Source of the DNA: Marinirhabdus sp963799365
GTDB lineage: Bacteria > Bacteroidota > Bacteroidia > Flavobacteriales > Flavobacteriaceae
Direction of reading: 5' to 3'
Length of the DNA: 64,000 nucleotides
NCBI GenBank assembly: GCA_963799365.1
Contig: CAWCWV010000001.1
Coordinates: forward strand, 310,001 to 374,000
Shown here: positions 8,029 through 16,510 of the stretch, piece by piece
How positions within the stretch are numbered: the first letter of the stretch is position 1
How the letters are laid out: each line of letters begins with the position of its first letter
Notes under the pieces: generated by a model
The model's input: only the letters and a program-made list of their open reading frames with translations
What the model was told of the DNA's origin: nothing
Databases searched by the model: none
Translations under genes and position numbers: made by a program

Positions 8029-8814
8029 ATGAAAAAATTAGCATTTGGAATTGCAAGTATATGTATGCTTGCCTTTCTAGTTTCGTGTAGTAATGATGAT
8101 GATACTAATACGCCAGAACAAGAAATGGCTAGAATGTCGGTAAAATTAACCGATGCTCCAGGAGATTATGATGCCGTATTTATCGATGTACAAGATGTTG
8201 TAATTAAATATAATGGCAGTGAAGAAGAGGTGACAATTGGTGAAGTTAACGCAGGAGTATATGATCTACTTGAACTTACAGGAGGCGTTTCGGTACTTTT
8301 AATAGATGATGAAATCCCCGCTGGAGATATTAGCCAGATTAGACTCATCCTCGGAAATAATAATACCATTGTTGTAAATGGAGAAACGTTCCCATTACAA
8401 ACACCAAGTGCGCAGCAATCTGGACTAAAAATTAATGTAAATGAAACTTTAGTAGGTGGAATTTTCTATGAATTTATCCTGGATTTCGATGTGGACAAAT
8501 CAATTGTAGCACAAGGAAACGGAGGTTATTTATTGAAACCCGTTATAAGAGCCTCTACAGTAGCCAACACAGGTGCCATAACGGGAGCTGTACTTCCTGT
8601 TGGGATTCAAACATTAATTACGGCAGAAAATGAAAATACCGAAATTTCTGCATATACAAATGAACTAGGTGTTTTTGTGTTAAACGGTGTGCCAGCTGGA
8701 ACCTATACCTTAACGTATGAGGCAGATGCAAATTTAGGATTTCCACCTATTGTTGTGACAGATGTAGAAGTTGTTGTGGGCGCAGTTACCGAAGTCGAGG
8801 GGGTTGTCTTTTAG
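8029..8814 (+). CDS. DUF4382 lipoprotein with C-terminal carboxypeptidase-like domain
   Basis: A 261-residue lipoprotein with signal MKKLAFGIASICMLAFLVSC (lipobox LVSC) followed by SNDDD. The DUF4382 domain covers ~33-180 (MSVKLTDAPGDYDAVFIDVQDVVI, then LELTGGVSVLL, then IRLILG). The last ~75 residues form a carboxypeptidase-regulatory-like beta domain (AITGAVLPVGIQTLITAENE, then GTYTLTYEAD). It is probably anchored in the outer membrane. No enzyme motif is present; a role in surface binding or calcium binding is a guess. A terminator follows, so the gene is monocistronic. Confidence 0.88.
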   Translation: MKKLAFGIASICMLAFLVSCSNDDDTNTPEQEMARMSVKLTDAPGDYDAVFIDVQDVVIKYNGSEEEVTIGEVNAGVYDLLELTGGVSVLLIDDEIPAGDISQIRLILGNNNTIVVNGETFPLQTPSAQQSGLKINVNETLVGGIFYEFILDFDVDKSIVAQGNGGYLLKPVIRASTVANTGAITGAVLPVGIQTLITAENENTEISAYTNELGVFVLNGVPAGTYTLTYEADANLGFPPIVVTDVEVVVGAVTEVEGVVF

Positions 8815-8833
8815 ATTCATAATTTAGACCAAA

Positions 8834-8873
8834 ATAAAAGCGATGTTTTAAATAACATCGCTTTTATTTTTTA
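8834..8873 (+). terminator. Intrinsic terminator after the DUF4382 gene
   Basis: A 14-bp perfect stem (8834-8847 with 8854-8867) around a 6-nt loop, continuing into a T-rich run. The stem is A/T-rich at its outer end, so it could work in both directions. Confidence 0.88.
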
Positions 8874-8978
8874 ACGTTTTATATAGTTAAATAGCGGTTA
8901 AATGTGGCGTTAATCAATGTTAATTAGAAGTGATAAAAACTATCTCATAATTAAATTTACAGTATTAAATTATTAATT

Positions 8979-9389
8979 ATGAACAGAGATAAATTATTAG
9001 TACAGAGAACAATGCAGTCTTTAGTAAAATATGGTGCATTTTTAATAGTGATTATGATGGTTGTTTTTGCTTGTAATAATGCAATAGAAGAAAAAGACAC
9101 TATCGAAGAACCAGTTACGGCCAATTTAACCGCTAAGACAGACGGAGCGATTATGGGTAGTGTGATTGCACCAAATGCCGATATTGAAGTAGTAGCTTCA
9201 AATTCCGAAGAAAAAATTACAGGAACCACAGATGAAAACGGCGAGTTTTTTATTACTGGGTTTAATGAAGGAATATATACCGTTACAATAACAACAGAAA
9301 ATACTGATAAAGTTGAAACTTTTCAGGATGTTGAAGTGAAGATTGGAGAAGTAACAGCATTGGGAACAGTAGATTTGGCTGTGCAATAA
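8979..9389 (+). CDS. Lipoprotein with a carboxypeptidase-regulatory-like domain
   Basis: A 136-residue protein from ATG 8979. An internal ATG at 9012 gives a more typical lipoprotein signal (MQSLVKYGAFLIVIMMVVFAC). After the lipobox comes an acidic spacer (EEKDTIEE) and one beta-sandwich domain of the carboxypeptidase-regulatory type (IMGSVIAPNADIEVV, TTDENGEFFITGFNEGIYTVTI). This domain resembles the C-terminal domain of the DUF4382 protein encoded just upstream, so the two may act together at the surface. The function is unknown. A terminator follows at 9414. Confidence 0.8.
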   Translation: MNRDKLLVQRTMQSLVKYGAFLIVIMMVVFACNNAIEEKDTIEEPVTANLTAKTDGAIMGSVIAPNADIEVVASNSEEKITGTTDENGEFFITGFNEGIYTVTITTENTDKVETFQDVEVKIGEVTALGTVDLAVQ

Positions 9390-9413
9390 AGAAGAGATAG
9401 TTAATGGTATTAT

Positions 9414-9440
9414 AAGGGATGCTAAAGCATCCCTTTTTTT
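9414..9440 (+). terminator. Intrinsic terminator
   Basis: The stem AAGGGATGC (9414-9422) pairs with GCATCCCTT (9427-9435) and runs into a T-tract. It ends the small lipoprotein transcript and insulates the Bat operon. Confidence 0.85.
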
Positions 9441-9466
9441 ATAGATAATTTTGAAAACGATTAATT

Positions 9467-9496
9467 TTGAAAAAAATCAAACTTTTTATAAATTTG
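9467..9496 (+). promoter_or_regulatory. Flavobacterial promoter of the Bat operon
   Basis: TTG at 9467-9469 and TAAATTTG at 9489-9496, with a 19-bp spacer, match the Flavobacteriia -33/-7 consensus. Transcription would start near 9502, giving a ~130-nt leader. That leader contains two nested helices: TTAACCA (9542-9548) with TGGTTAA (9589-9595), and AATTGCC (9561-9567) with GGCAATT (9578-9584). Confidence 0.65.
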
Positions 9497-9633
9497 AACC
9501 CTCCAAAAAAGATGAAATGTTTATAAATCTTCTTCGTCTTTTTAACCAATCATTAACAACAATTGCCATAATAAATAGGCAATTTGCGTGGTTAATAGTC
9601 ACATAGCTTACAAAAGAAAAAGAATCTACTATT

Positions 9634-10638
9634 ATGGAAGAAAACACCACCGCCTTGGACATTGGCGCATTGAACGAAAAAATTGAAAAAGAGAGCGCTT
9701 TTGTGGATATCCTAACGCTCGAAATAAATAAAGTTATTATTGGACAGAAGCAGATGGTAGAGCGCTTGCTCATTGGGCTTTTGGGACAAGGTCATATTTT
9801 GCTGGAAGGAGTGCCTGGATTGGCAAAAACCTTAGCCATTAACACGCTTTCTAAAGCTGTTCACGGGACTTTTAGCAGGATTCAGTTTACACCAGATTTG
9901 TTGCCCGCAGATGTAGTGGGAACGATGATCTATAATATGAAGCTAAACGATTTCAGTATTAAAAAAGGGCCAATTTTTGCCAACTTTGTTCTTGCAGATG
10001 AGATTAACCGTGCGCCCGCTAAGGTGCAATCTGCTTTGTTAGAGGCAATGCAGGAGAAGCAAGTGACGATTGGAGAAGAAACATTTATTTTGGACAGGCC
10101 ATTTTTAGTAATGGCTACTCAAAACCCGGTAGAACAAGAAGGAACTTATCCTTTACCTGAAGCACAAGTTGACCGTTTTATGTTGAAAACGGTTATAAAA
10201 TATCCACTATTACAGGACGAGCAACTTATTATGCGCCAGAATCTCAAAGGGGATTTTGAGAAAGTAAATCCCGTGGTAACTATAGACCAGATTAAGCGTG
10301 CACAAGCTGCAGTTAGAGAGGTATATATGGACGAAAAAATTGAAAAATATATTCTAGATATCGTCTTTGCTACCAGAACCCCAGAAAAATACGGGCTAGC
10401 AGAACTCAATGGCTTAATAAGTTTTGGAGCCTCTCCTCGTGGAAGTATTAATTTGGCTATGGCTGCAAAATGTTATGCCTTCATTCGAAGAAGAGGGTAT
10501 GTAATTCCAGAAGATGTACGTGCCGTAGTAGAAGACGTCCTGCGCCACCGGATTGGCATCACCTATGAAGCCGAGGCAGAGAACGTAACTTCCGAAGATA
10601 TCATTCAGAAAATTGTGAATGTAATTGAAGTCCCATAA
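9634..10638 (+). CDS. MoxR-family AAA+ ATPase (BatI-type)
   Basis: A 334-residue MoxR ATPase. Walker A is GVPGLAKT (59-66), with the final Gly replaced by Ala as usual in this family. Walker B is VLADEINR (119-126), followed by a sensor region (ATQNPVEQEGTYPLPEAQVDRF). MoxR ATPases act as chaperones that remodel partners together with VWA-domain proteins. Here it is the first gene of the Bat operon, ahead of the DUF58 gene and two VWA genes, matching the Bacteroides aerotolerance operon. It is cytosolic. It has its own promoter at 9467 and is separated from the DUF58 gene by a pair of inverted GC-rich repeats. Confidence 0.93.
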   Translation: MEENTTALDIGALNEKIEKESAFVDILTLEINKVIIGQKQMVERLLIGLLGQGHILLEGVPGLAKTLAINTLSKAVHGTFSRIQFTPDLLPADVVGTMIYNMKLNDFSIKKGPIFANFVLADEINRAPAKVQSALLEAMQEKQVTIGEETFILDRPFLVMATQNPVEQEGTYPLPEAQVDRFMLKTVIKYPLLQDEQLIMRQNLKGDFEKVNPVVTIDQIKRAQAAVREVYMDEKIEKYILDIVFATRTPEKYGLAELNGLISFGASPRGSINLAMAAKCYAFIRRRGYVIPEDVRAVVEDVLRHRIGITYEAEAENVTSEDIIQKIVNVIEVP

Positions 10639-10751
10639 GCCCCCTAGCCCCCAAAGGGGGAATAGTTGTGTTTAACTTCAAATAGTAATTAAAATGAAAT
10701 TTCAAAACCTTTAAAAAATCGAGCTAGTTCCCCCTTTGGGGGCTAGGGGGC
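10639..10751. repeat. Perfect 24-bp inverted repeat pair between moxR and the DUF58 gene
   Basis: The 24-bp arm at 10639-10662 (starts GCCCCCTAGCCCCC) is the exact reverse complement of 10728-10751. Each arm also contains its own small palindrome (CCCCCAAAGGGGG). The 65 bp between them are AT-rich. These arms belong to the GC-rich palindrome family also found near 14346, 27414, 33373 and 39441. The right arm ends 2 bp before the DUF58 start codon. Confidence 0.9.
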
Positions 10752-10753
10752 CT

Positions 10754-11617
10754 ATGGACACAAAGGAACTCTTAAAGAAAGTACGTAAAATTGAAATCAA
10801 GACGCGACGCTTAAGCGATCATGTTTTTGGTGGCGAGTATCATAGCACTTTTAAAGGGCGTGGGATGACGTTTTCTGAAGTGCGCCAATACCAGTTTGGG
10901 GACGATGTAAGAAATATAGACTGGAATGTAACTGCCCGTTACAGCGAACCATTTATAAAGGTTTTTGAGGAAGAGCGAGAATTAACCTTGCTTTTAATGG
11001 CAGATATTTCAGGCTCGGAATTTTTCGGAACGGACAACCAGTTTAAAAATGAAATTATTACCGAAATCGCTGCAACCTTAGCATTTTCGGCAATGCAAAA
11101 CAACGATAAAACAGGATTGATCCTCTTTTCAGATGAAATAGAACTTTTCATTCCGCCTAAAAAAGGGAAAAGTCACGTCTTAAGAATTATACGGGAACTA
11201 CTTGAGTTTAAGCCCAAAAGCAAAAAAACAGATATTTCACAAGCACTCAAATACCTCACCAATGTGATGAAGAAAAAAGCCATTGTTTTTGTGCTTTCAG
11301 ATTTTATTGCAGATGGTTATAGAGACGCTTTAAAAATAGTTTCCAAAAAACACGATGTTACGGGAATAAGAGTGTACGATCGGCGTGAAGAAGAAATGCC
11401 AAACCTGGGAATGGTGCAAATGGAAGATGAAGAAACAGGGGAATTGCTATTGGTTAATACAGGAGCCAAAGGTGTTCGGAGTAATTACAATCGCTATTAT
11501 AGCGAGCGTGTCGATTATTTTCAAGAAACCTTTACCAAAAGTGGCGCCGGCGCCATAAGCTGTCGCGTTGACGAGAGCTATGTGAAAAAATTGTTGGGAT
11601 ATTTTAAAAGACGCTAA
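10754..11617 (+). CDS. DUF58 domain protein of the Bat operon
   Basis: A 287-residue DUF58 protein. I chose ATG 10754 (MDTKELLKKVRKIEI); an in-frame TTG at 10736 lies inside the GC-rich repeat and is unlikely. The N-terminus carries the DUF58 signature (GRGMTFSEVRQYQFGDDVRNIDWNVTAR, residues ~36-62). A VWA-like core follows with DISGS at 84-88, resembling the metal-binding DxSxS motif. DUF58 proteins are regular partners of MoxR ATPases. There is no transmembrane helix. It is the second gene of the operon and is probably cytosolic or membrane-associated through BatA and BatB. Confidence 0.92.
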   Translation: MDTKELLKKVRKIEIKTRRLSDHVFGGEYHSTFKGRGMTFSEVRQYQFGDDVRNIDWNVTARYSEPFIKVFEEERELTLLLMADISGSEFFGTDNQFKNEIITEIAATLAFSAMQNNDKTGLILFSDEIELFIPPKKGKSHVLRIIRELLEFKPKSKKTDISQALKYLTNVMKKKAIVFVLSDFIADGYRDALKIVSKKHDVTGIRVYDRREEEMPNLGMVQMEDEETGELLLVNTGAKGVRSNYNRYYSERVDYFQETFTKSGAGAISCRVDESYVKKLLGYFKRR

Positions 11618-11687
11618 AAGAAGTACGATTTACGAATGACGAAATACGAGTTAAAAATATCAAATGTAAAAGGAAGAACCAATGTCT

Positions 11688-11707
11688 GGTTGAGCACAGT
11701 CGAAACC
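11688..11707. repeat. Short dispersed repeat GGTTGAGCACAGTCGAAACC
   Basis: This 20-bp sequence differs at two positions from the copy at 43631-43650 and is related to the reverse-complement form at ~41479-41503 (CTTCGACTGCGATCAG). It is a common dispersed sequence in Flavobacteriaceae. Here it lies between the ATG at 11636 and the likely true GTG start at 11726 of the next gene, which argues that this stretch is not coding. Confidence 0.7.
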
Positions 11708-11725
11708 TTACTTGAAGGTACTAAG

Positions 11726-13345
11726 GTGAAATACTTTCTTTTTTCTTTTTTCTTTTTTCTTCTTTTTTCAACAACAACATTCTCACAAGTAACATCTTCA
11801 GTAGATACAACTCAAATTCGCATTGGTGAAGAGATTAGATACAATGTGTATGTAGAAGCAGACACCACAGATTTAGTAGTTTTTCCAGAAGGACAAACAT
11901 TTCTTCCTTTAGAGGTAATTGAAAGTTATAAGGTAGACACCACATTTGAGGCTAAGAAAATGCGCCTAATTAAAAAATACGGATTGACGCAATTCGATTC
12001 CGGAGCATATACAATTCCGCCGCAGAAGATTGTAATTAATCAGAAGGTTTTTAATCTGGACTCTATTAAAATTGAAGTAAGAGACGTTCCTGTAGATACT
12101 ACAAAACAAAAAATGTTTGAGATTAAGCCAGCTGTTGAGGTGGATAGACCGCCATTCGACTTCTGGAAATTACTTCCCTGGTTACTAGGAGCATTTATTA
12201 TTGGTGGTATCGTTGCCTATATTTTCTTCCGAAGAAAAAAATTAAAAGATGCTAAAGAACAACAATTACCTCCTTATGAAGAAGCTCTGGTAGCCTTACA
12301 AACACTTGATAGTTCCACCTATTTAAAGGAAAATAAAAGCAAAGAATACTATTCGCATTTAACCGAAATTATTAAACGGTATTTAGACCGAGAAGTAGAT
12401 GAAACTGCTTTGGAAAGTACGTCAGACGAATTGATAGCACGCTTACAGTTACTGAAAGACGGAGGAAATTTCGACTTCAACGTAGAAGATATCAAACGGT
12501 TGGATGGTATTTTGAAGCGAGCCGATTTGGTGAAATTCGCGAAAATGCAACAAGCTGAAGCACAGGCAAAAGAAGATCGAGCCGCCGTAGAAGAAATTAT
12601 AAACCATACCCATGAAGCAATACCCGAACCCACCGAGGAAGAACTACTGGAAAACGAATTATACCTGGAACAACAACGCAAAAAGAGACAACGCAGAAAA
12701 TATATCTATGCGGGTGTTGGGGTATTGGCAGCCCTCATTTTAGCGGGAGCCATTTATGGAAGCATTAAAGGCTTTGATACGTTGAAAGATGACGTTTTAG
12801 GAAATGAATACCGAGATCTAGCCGAAGGTCGTTGGTATAAAAGCGAATATGGAAGTCCAGAAATAATACTGGAAACGCCAGAAATTCTGGTTCGGACCGA
12901 AATTGACATTCCAGAAGGTGAAAACATTGCAGTAAGTAGCGCCAATGTGTTTAGTGCTGGAAGTTTAACAGATCCGTTATATGTTTTAGTAAGCACAACG
13001 CAGACAAAAAACGCACAGGAAGATGTAAACTTAGATCCGTTAATGGATGCCGCTCTTAGCGAATTGGAACGCCGAGGTGCCTTAAACATGATTGTAAAAC
13101 GCGAGGAATTTTCGACTGAAAAAGGTATTTCAGGGCTAAAGGCTTACGGGCAATTCAACGTTTCCGTTGGGAATAATAAAGTTTTAAAGGAACAAAGTTA
13201 TTACGAGTTACTACTCTTTGCACAACAAAATGGCGTACAAACAGTCTTGGTTGTGTATCAAAACGATGGGCGTTTTTCGGTAGGGATTAAGGATAGAATT
13301 ATCAATTCAGTAGAGCTAGAAATACAAGAAACCAAAGACAACTAA
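11726..13345 (+). CDS. BatD-like membrane protein with two transmembrane helices
   Basis: A 539-residue protein from GTG 11726, which places a normal signal peptide (KYFLFSFFFFLLFSTTTFSQ) at the N-terminus. An upstream ATG at 11636 would add 30 residues that include a dispersed repeat, so I reject it. The N-terminal ~130 residues are a periplasmic BatD-type beta domain (VDTTQIRIGEEIRYNVYVEAD). Then come a transmembrane helix (LLPWLLGAFIIGGIVAYIFF), a cytoplasmic helical region (YYSHLTEIIKRYLDREV, STSDELIARL) and a second helix (IYAGVGVLAALILAGAIYG). It sits between DUF58 and BatA, the usual place for this unnamed Bat component, and overlaps BatA by 1 bp. Confidence 0.8.
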   Translation: MKYFLFSFFFFLLFSTTTFSQVTSSVDTTQIRIGEEIRYNVYVEADTTDLVVFPEGQTFLPLEVIESYKVDTTFEAKKMRLIKKYGLTQFDSGAYTIPPQKIVINQKVFNLDSIKIEVRDVPVDTTKQKMFEIKPAVEVDRPPFDFWKLLPWLLGAFIIGGIVAYIFFRRKKLKDAKEQQLPPYEEALVALQTLDSSTYLKENKSKEYYSHLTEIIKRYLDREVDETALESTSDELIARLQLLKDGGNFDFNVEDIKRLDGILKRADLVKFAKMQQAEAQAKEDRAAVEEIINHTHEAIPEPTEEELLENELYLEQQRKKRQRRKYIYAGVGVLAALILAGAIYGSIKGFDTLKDDVLGNEYRDLAEGRWYKSEYGSPEIILETPEILVRTEIDIPEGENIAVSSANVFSAGSLTDPLYVLVSTTQTKNAQEDVNLDPLMDAALSELERRGALNMIVKREEFSTEKGISGLKAYGQFNVSVGNNKVLKEQSYYELLLFAQQNGVQTVLVVYQNDGRFSVGIKDRIINSVELEIQETKDN

Positions 13346-14346
13346 TGCAACAGTTTGAATATGTACATCCGCAATTATTTTGGCTGCTATTATTGCTGCC
13401 ATTGTTGGTGCTTTGGTATCTCTGGAAACGAAAGCAACAAACGGCTGCATTAAAAATTTCCAGTATCAAAGGGTTTAAAACTGGCAAGAACTGGTTGGCA
13501 AAAATCCGTCCGTTATTATTTGTGCTACGTTTATTGGCCTTGGCTGCCATCATCGTGGCGTTAGCCCGACCAAGAACGGTGGACGAAAGCACTAAAATAA
13601 AAACAACGAAAGGGATCGATATCGTCATTGCGGTAGATGTTTCAGCAAGTATGTTGGCACGGGATTTAAAACCCAATCGCCTGGAAGCATTAAAATCTGT
13701 AGCCGCAAGATTCATCAATAACCGTCCTAATGACAGGATTGGTTTGGTAGAATATGCAGGTGAAAGTTATACCAAAACACCTTTAACGAGTGATAAAGGA
13801 ATTGTGCTTTCAGCATTAAAAACAATAGAATACAATACCATTATTGAAGGTGGGACTGCTATTGGAATGGGTTTGGCAACTGCTGTAAATAGATTGAAAG
13901 AGAGTACAGCAAAAAGTAAAATTATCATCTTGATGACAGATGGTGAAAACAATAGCGGCTTTATAGACCCGAAAATTGCAAGCGAACTCGCTGTAGAATT
14001 TGGCATAAAAGTTTACACCATCGGGTTAGGAACTAAAGGTATGGCATTAAGTCCAATAGGGTTAAGACCAGACAATACATTTCAGTACGGGATGCAACAA
14101 GTGAATATAGATGAAGAATTGCTGAAAGAAATTGCTACAGCAACCGATGGACAATATTTTAGAGCGACCAGTACCACAAAGCTCAATGAGATTTACGAAG
14201 AGATAAACAAACTAGAAAAAACCGATATAGAGGAACTCAAATATAAAAGTTACGACGAAAAATACCGGCCGTTGATTATTTTTGCCCTCATACTATTGGG
14301 TATAGAATGGCTGTTGCGTTATACGGTGTTTCGAAGTTTTGTGTAG
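13345..14346 (+). CDS. batA: BatA, VWA-domain membrane protein
   Basis: A 333-residue aerotolerance protein. Two N-terminal helices (about 7-27 and 57-75) anchor a VWA domain with a complete metal-ion site: DVSAS (98-102), the Thr in EGGTAIG, and Asp in MTDGENN. A C-terminal helix (IIFALILLGIEWLL) returns to the membrane. In Bacteroides fragilis the Bat proteins form a complex needed for oxygen tolerance; the molecular role is not settled. The start overlaps the stop of the previous gene by 1 bp. A GC-rich repeat cluster lies between this gene and batB. Confidence 0.92.
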   Translation: MQQFEYVHPQLFWLLLLLPLLVLWYLWKRKQQTAALKISSIKGFKTGKNWLAKIRPLLFVLRLLALAAIIVALARPRTVDESTKIKTTKGIDIVIAVDVSASMLARDLKPNRLEALKSVAARFINNRPNDRIGLVEYAGESYTKTPLTSDKGIVLSALKTIEYNTIIEGGTAIGMGLATAVNRLKESTAKSKIIILMTDGENNSGFIDPKIASELAVEFGIKVYTIGLGTKGMALSPIGLRPDNTFQYGMQQVNIDEELLKEIATATDGQYFRATSTTKLNEIYEEINKLEKTDIEELKYKSYDEKYRPLIIFALILLGIEWLLRYTVFRSFV

Positions 14347-14412
14347 CCCCTAGCCCCCGAAGGGGGAATTTGGTCAGAGGCTATTCTCCCCTTGAGGGGA
14401 GTTAGAGGGGTG
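14346..14412. repeat. GC-rich palindromic repeat pair between batA and batB
   Basis: A copy of the CCCCTAGCCCCC...GGGGGAA family at 14346-14370 is followed by a diverged inverted copy (TTCTCCCCTTGAGGGG, then GTTAGAGGGGT) ending at ~14411. Together they could form a long hairpin within the operon mRNA and modulate readthrough to batB. The following 75 bp hold a small palindrome (TTTGTCGAAGACAAA). Confidence 0.7.
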
Positions 14413-14488
14413 TAAAGCTCGATTTAAAATGAACTTAATAAGTAAGAATACTAATAGATAATAATTTGTCGAAGACAAATAATAAAAA

Positions 14489-15529
14489 ATGTATCAACTA
14501 GAACAACCCATATACTTTTACCTGCTGCTTGCTATTCCAGTACTAGTGTTGCTGTTTATGGGTGTGCTCATCTGGAAACGACAAACACAGAAGAAATTTG
14601 CAAATACCGATTTGCTTAAAAAACTGAGCCCGAACCGTTCTGTTTTTAAGCCTATTTTAAAGGTATTTGTGTTCTGTTTGGCCATTGCTTGTTTAGCAAT
14701 TGGATTAGTAAACCCAAAGATTGGCACTAAGATTGAAAACGTAAAACGTGAAGGAGTTGATGTTGTTTTTGCCTTAGATGTTTCAAAAAGTATGTTGGCA
14801 GAGGACATTGCCCCTAACCGAATTGAAAAGTCGAAACAACTTGTCACACAAATTTTGAATAGTCTTGGTGGCGATAGAATTGGAATTATTGGGTATGCGG
14901 GAAGTGCTTTTCCTCAGGTGCCTATAACAACAGATTTCTCTTCAGCCAAACTATTTTTGAACAATATGAATACAGATATGGTTTCCAGCCAGGGAACCGC
15001 CATTAATGAAGCGATTGAAATGGCAAAAACGTATTATAATGATGAGGAGCAGGTAAACAGGGTGCTTTTTATTATTAGTGACGGTGAAGACCACGAAGGA
15101 AACAGCGAAGGCATTGCTGAAGAAGCCGCCGCATTGGGTATTAAAATCTATACTATTGGTGTAGGTACAAAAAAAGGAGGTCCCATACCTATAAAGAGAA
15201 ATGGAATTTTACAATATTACAAGCAAGACCAAAATGGCGAACAGGTACTTACACGTTTAGGCGAAGAAACATTAAAACAAATTGCTGAAGAAGGCAATGG
15301 AGCCTATATTCCTGGCAACAATACCAAGGAAGTTGTTGAAACAGTGACAGCTATCCTCAACGGAATGGACAAAAAGACATTCGATTCTAAGCAATTTACA
15401 GATTTTAAAGATCAATTTCAGTGGTTTCTGGCTGGGGCATTATTTTTGTTAGTATTAGATGTATTGTTGCTGGAACGTAAAACTGCCTGGCTCAAAAAAT
15501 TGAATCTGTTTAATGAAGTTGAAAAATAA
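14489..15529 (+). CDS. batB: BatB, VWA-domain membrane protein
   Basis: A 346-residue protein. Two N-terminal helices (~9-29 and ~55-75) precede a VWA domain with the metal site DVSKS (97-101), Thr in GTAINEAI and Asp in ISDGEDHEG. A C-terminal helix (WFLAGALFLLVLDVLLL) closes the protein. It is paralogous to BatA and equal in layout. It follows batA after 142 bp containing a palindromic repeat and overlaps the likely start of batC. Confidence 0.92.
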   Translation: MYQLEQPIYFYLLLAIPVLVLLFMGVLIWKRQTQKKFANTDLLKKLSPNRSVFKPILKVFVFCLAIACLAIGLVNPKIGTKIENVKREGVDVVFALDVSKSMLAEDIAPNRIEKSKQLVTQILNSLGGDRIGIIGYAGSAFPQVPITTDFSSAKLFLNNMNTDMVSSQGTAINEAIEMAKTYYNDEEQVNRVLFIISDGEDHEGNSEGIAEEAAALGIKIYTIGVGTKKGGPIPIKRNGILQYYKQDQNGEQVLTRLGEETLKQIAEEGNGAYIPGNNTKEVVETVTAILNGMDKKTFDSKQFTDFKDQFQWFLAGALFLLVLDVLLLERKTAWLKKLNLFNEVEK

Positions 15530-16427
15530 GATGATGGGACAAAAGAATATTTTAGGGATACTATTAATTGCCTTAGTAGGGCTGTTTTCGGCGGAAATTT
15601 CAGCACAAGCAAAAGAGCTAGGACAAGACAATGACAAGCAAAAAGAAGAACGACAGTTATTGCGTGAAACCGCAGGATTGGTAAGTGATGCCAGTCTCGC
15701 CCTAGCCGAAGATAACTTTGTAGAAGGCGAAGCAGAATATAGAAAAGCCATTGCTATAAATCCGAAAAGCGAAACCGCAAAGTATAATTTAGGAAACGCC
15801 TATTACAACAAAGAGAAAAATGACGAAGCGATGAGTCGTTTTCAGCAAGCGGCAGACGTGGCCACTTCAAAAAATGATAAGCATGGTGCCTACCACAATC
15901 TTGGCAATACATACATGAATGCTAAGAAATATCAAGATGCGGTAGATGCCTATAAAAATGCCTTAAGAAATAATCCAAATGACGATGAAACTCGTTATAA
16001 TCTTGCCCTTGCAAAAGACATGTTAGAGAAAAATCCTCCAAAAGGGGGCGATGGCGACAATAAGGACCAGGATAAGAATAAGGATAAAAACGATAAGAAG
16101 GAAGATAAGGAGGACAAGAAAGATGAAGAAGGAAAAGACAAAGAGGGCAATGAAGGAGACGAAAAAGAAGATAAAGACAAGGGCGACGATAAGGACGAAG
16201 AAAAGAAAGGCGATAATAAAGAGGATCAAGGAAAACCAGACAAGCCCAACGAAGGAGAGAAAGATAAAGCCGATAAGCAACAACAACAGCCTCAACCAGG
16301 ACAAATGTCGCCACAGCAGATTAAAAATTTGTTAGAGGCCATGAACAATGAGGAACAAAAAGTTCAGGAAAAAATTAATGCGAAAAAGCAAAAAGGAGCT
16401 AAAGTAGTATCTGAAAAAGATTGGTAA
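15513..16427 (+). CDS. batC: BatC, TPR protein with a charged C-terminal tail
   Basis: A 304-residue exported TPR protein. The signal segment is NILGILLIALVGLFSAEISA. At least two TPR units follow (AEYRKAIAINPKSETAKYNL; AVDAYKNALRNNPNDDETRY). Residues ~180-265 are a very Lys/Asp/Glu-rich tail, and a Gln-rich helix ends the protein. The start is uncertain: ATG 15513 overlaps batB by 17 bp, whereas ATG 15531 or 15534 would avoid the overlap and give a shorter signal. It should be periplasmic and membrane-tethered, acting with BatA and BatB. Confidence 0.87.
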   Translation: MKLKNKMMGQKNILGILLIALVGLFSAEISAQAKELGQDNDKQKEERQLLRETAGLVSDASLALAEDNFVEGEAEYRKAIAINPKSETAKYNLGNAYYNKEKNDEAMSRFQQAADVATSKNDKHGAYHNLGNTYMNAKKYQDAVDAYKNALRNNPNDDETRYNLALAKDMLEKNPPKGGDGDNKDQDKNKDKNDKKEDKEDKKDEEGKDKEGNEGDEKEDKDKGDDKDEEKKGDNKEDQGKPDKPNEGEKDKADKQQQQPQPGQMSPQQIKNLLEAMNNEEQKVQEKINAKKQKGAKVVSEKDW

Positions 16428-16510
16428 TGAAATCCTTAGTTATATATATTTTTAACCAATAATGTAACGAAGGCCACTCCACCTTCTATTAAAATAGCAT
16501 ATCAATTAAG

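Noticed and set aside
11636..11725. Upstream ATG for the BatD-like gene
   Set aside because: The 30 added residues cover a dispersed repeat and would bury the signal peptide; the GTG at 11726 puts the signal at the N-terminus.
15922..16335. Several frames on both strands over the charged tail of BatC
   Set aside because: They come from low-complexity Lys/Asp/Glu coding sequence read in other frames.
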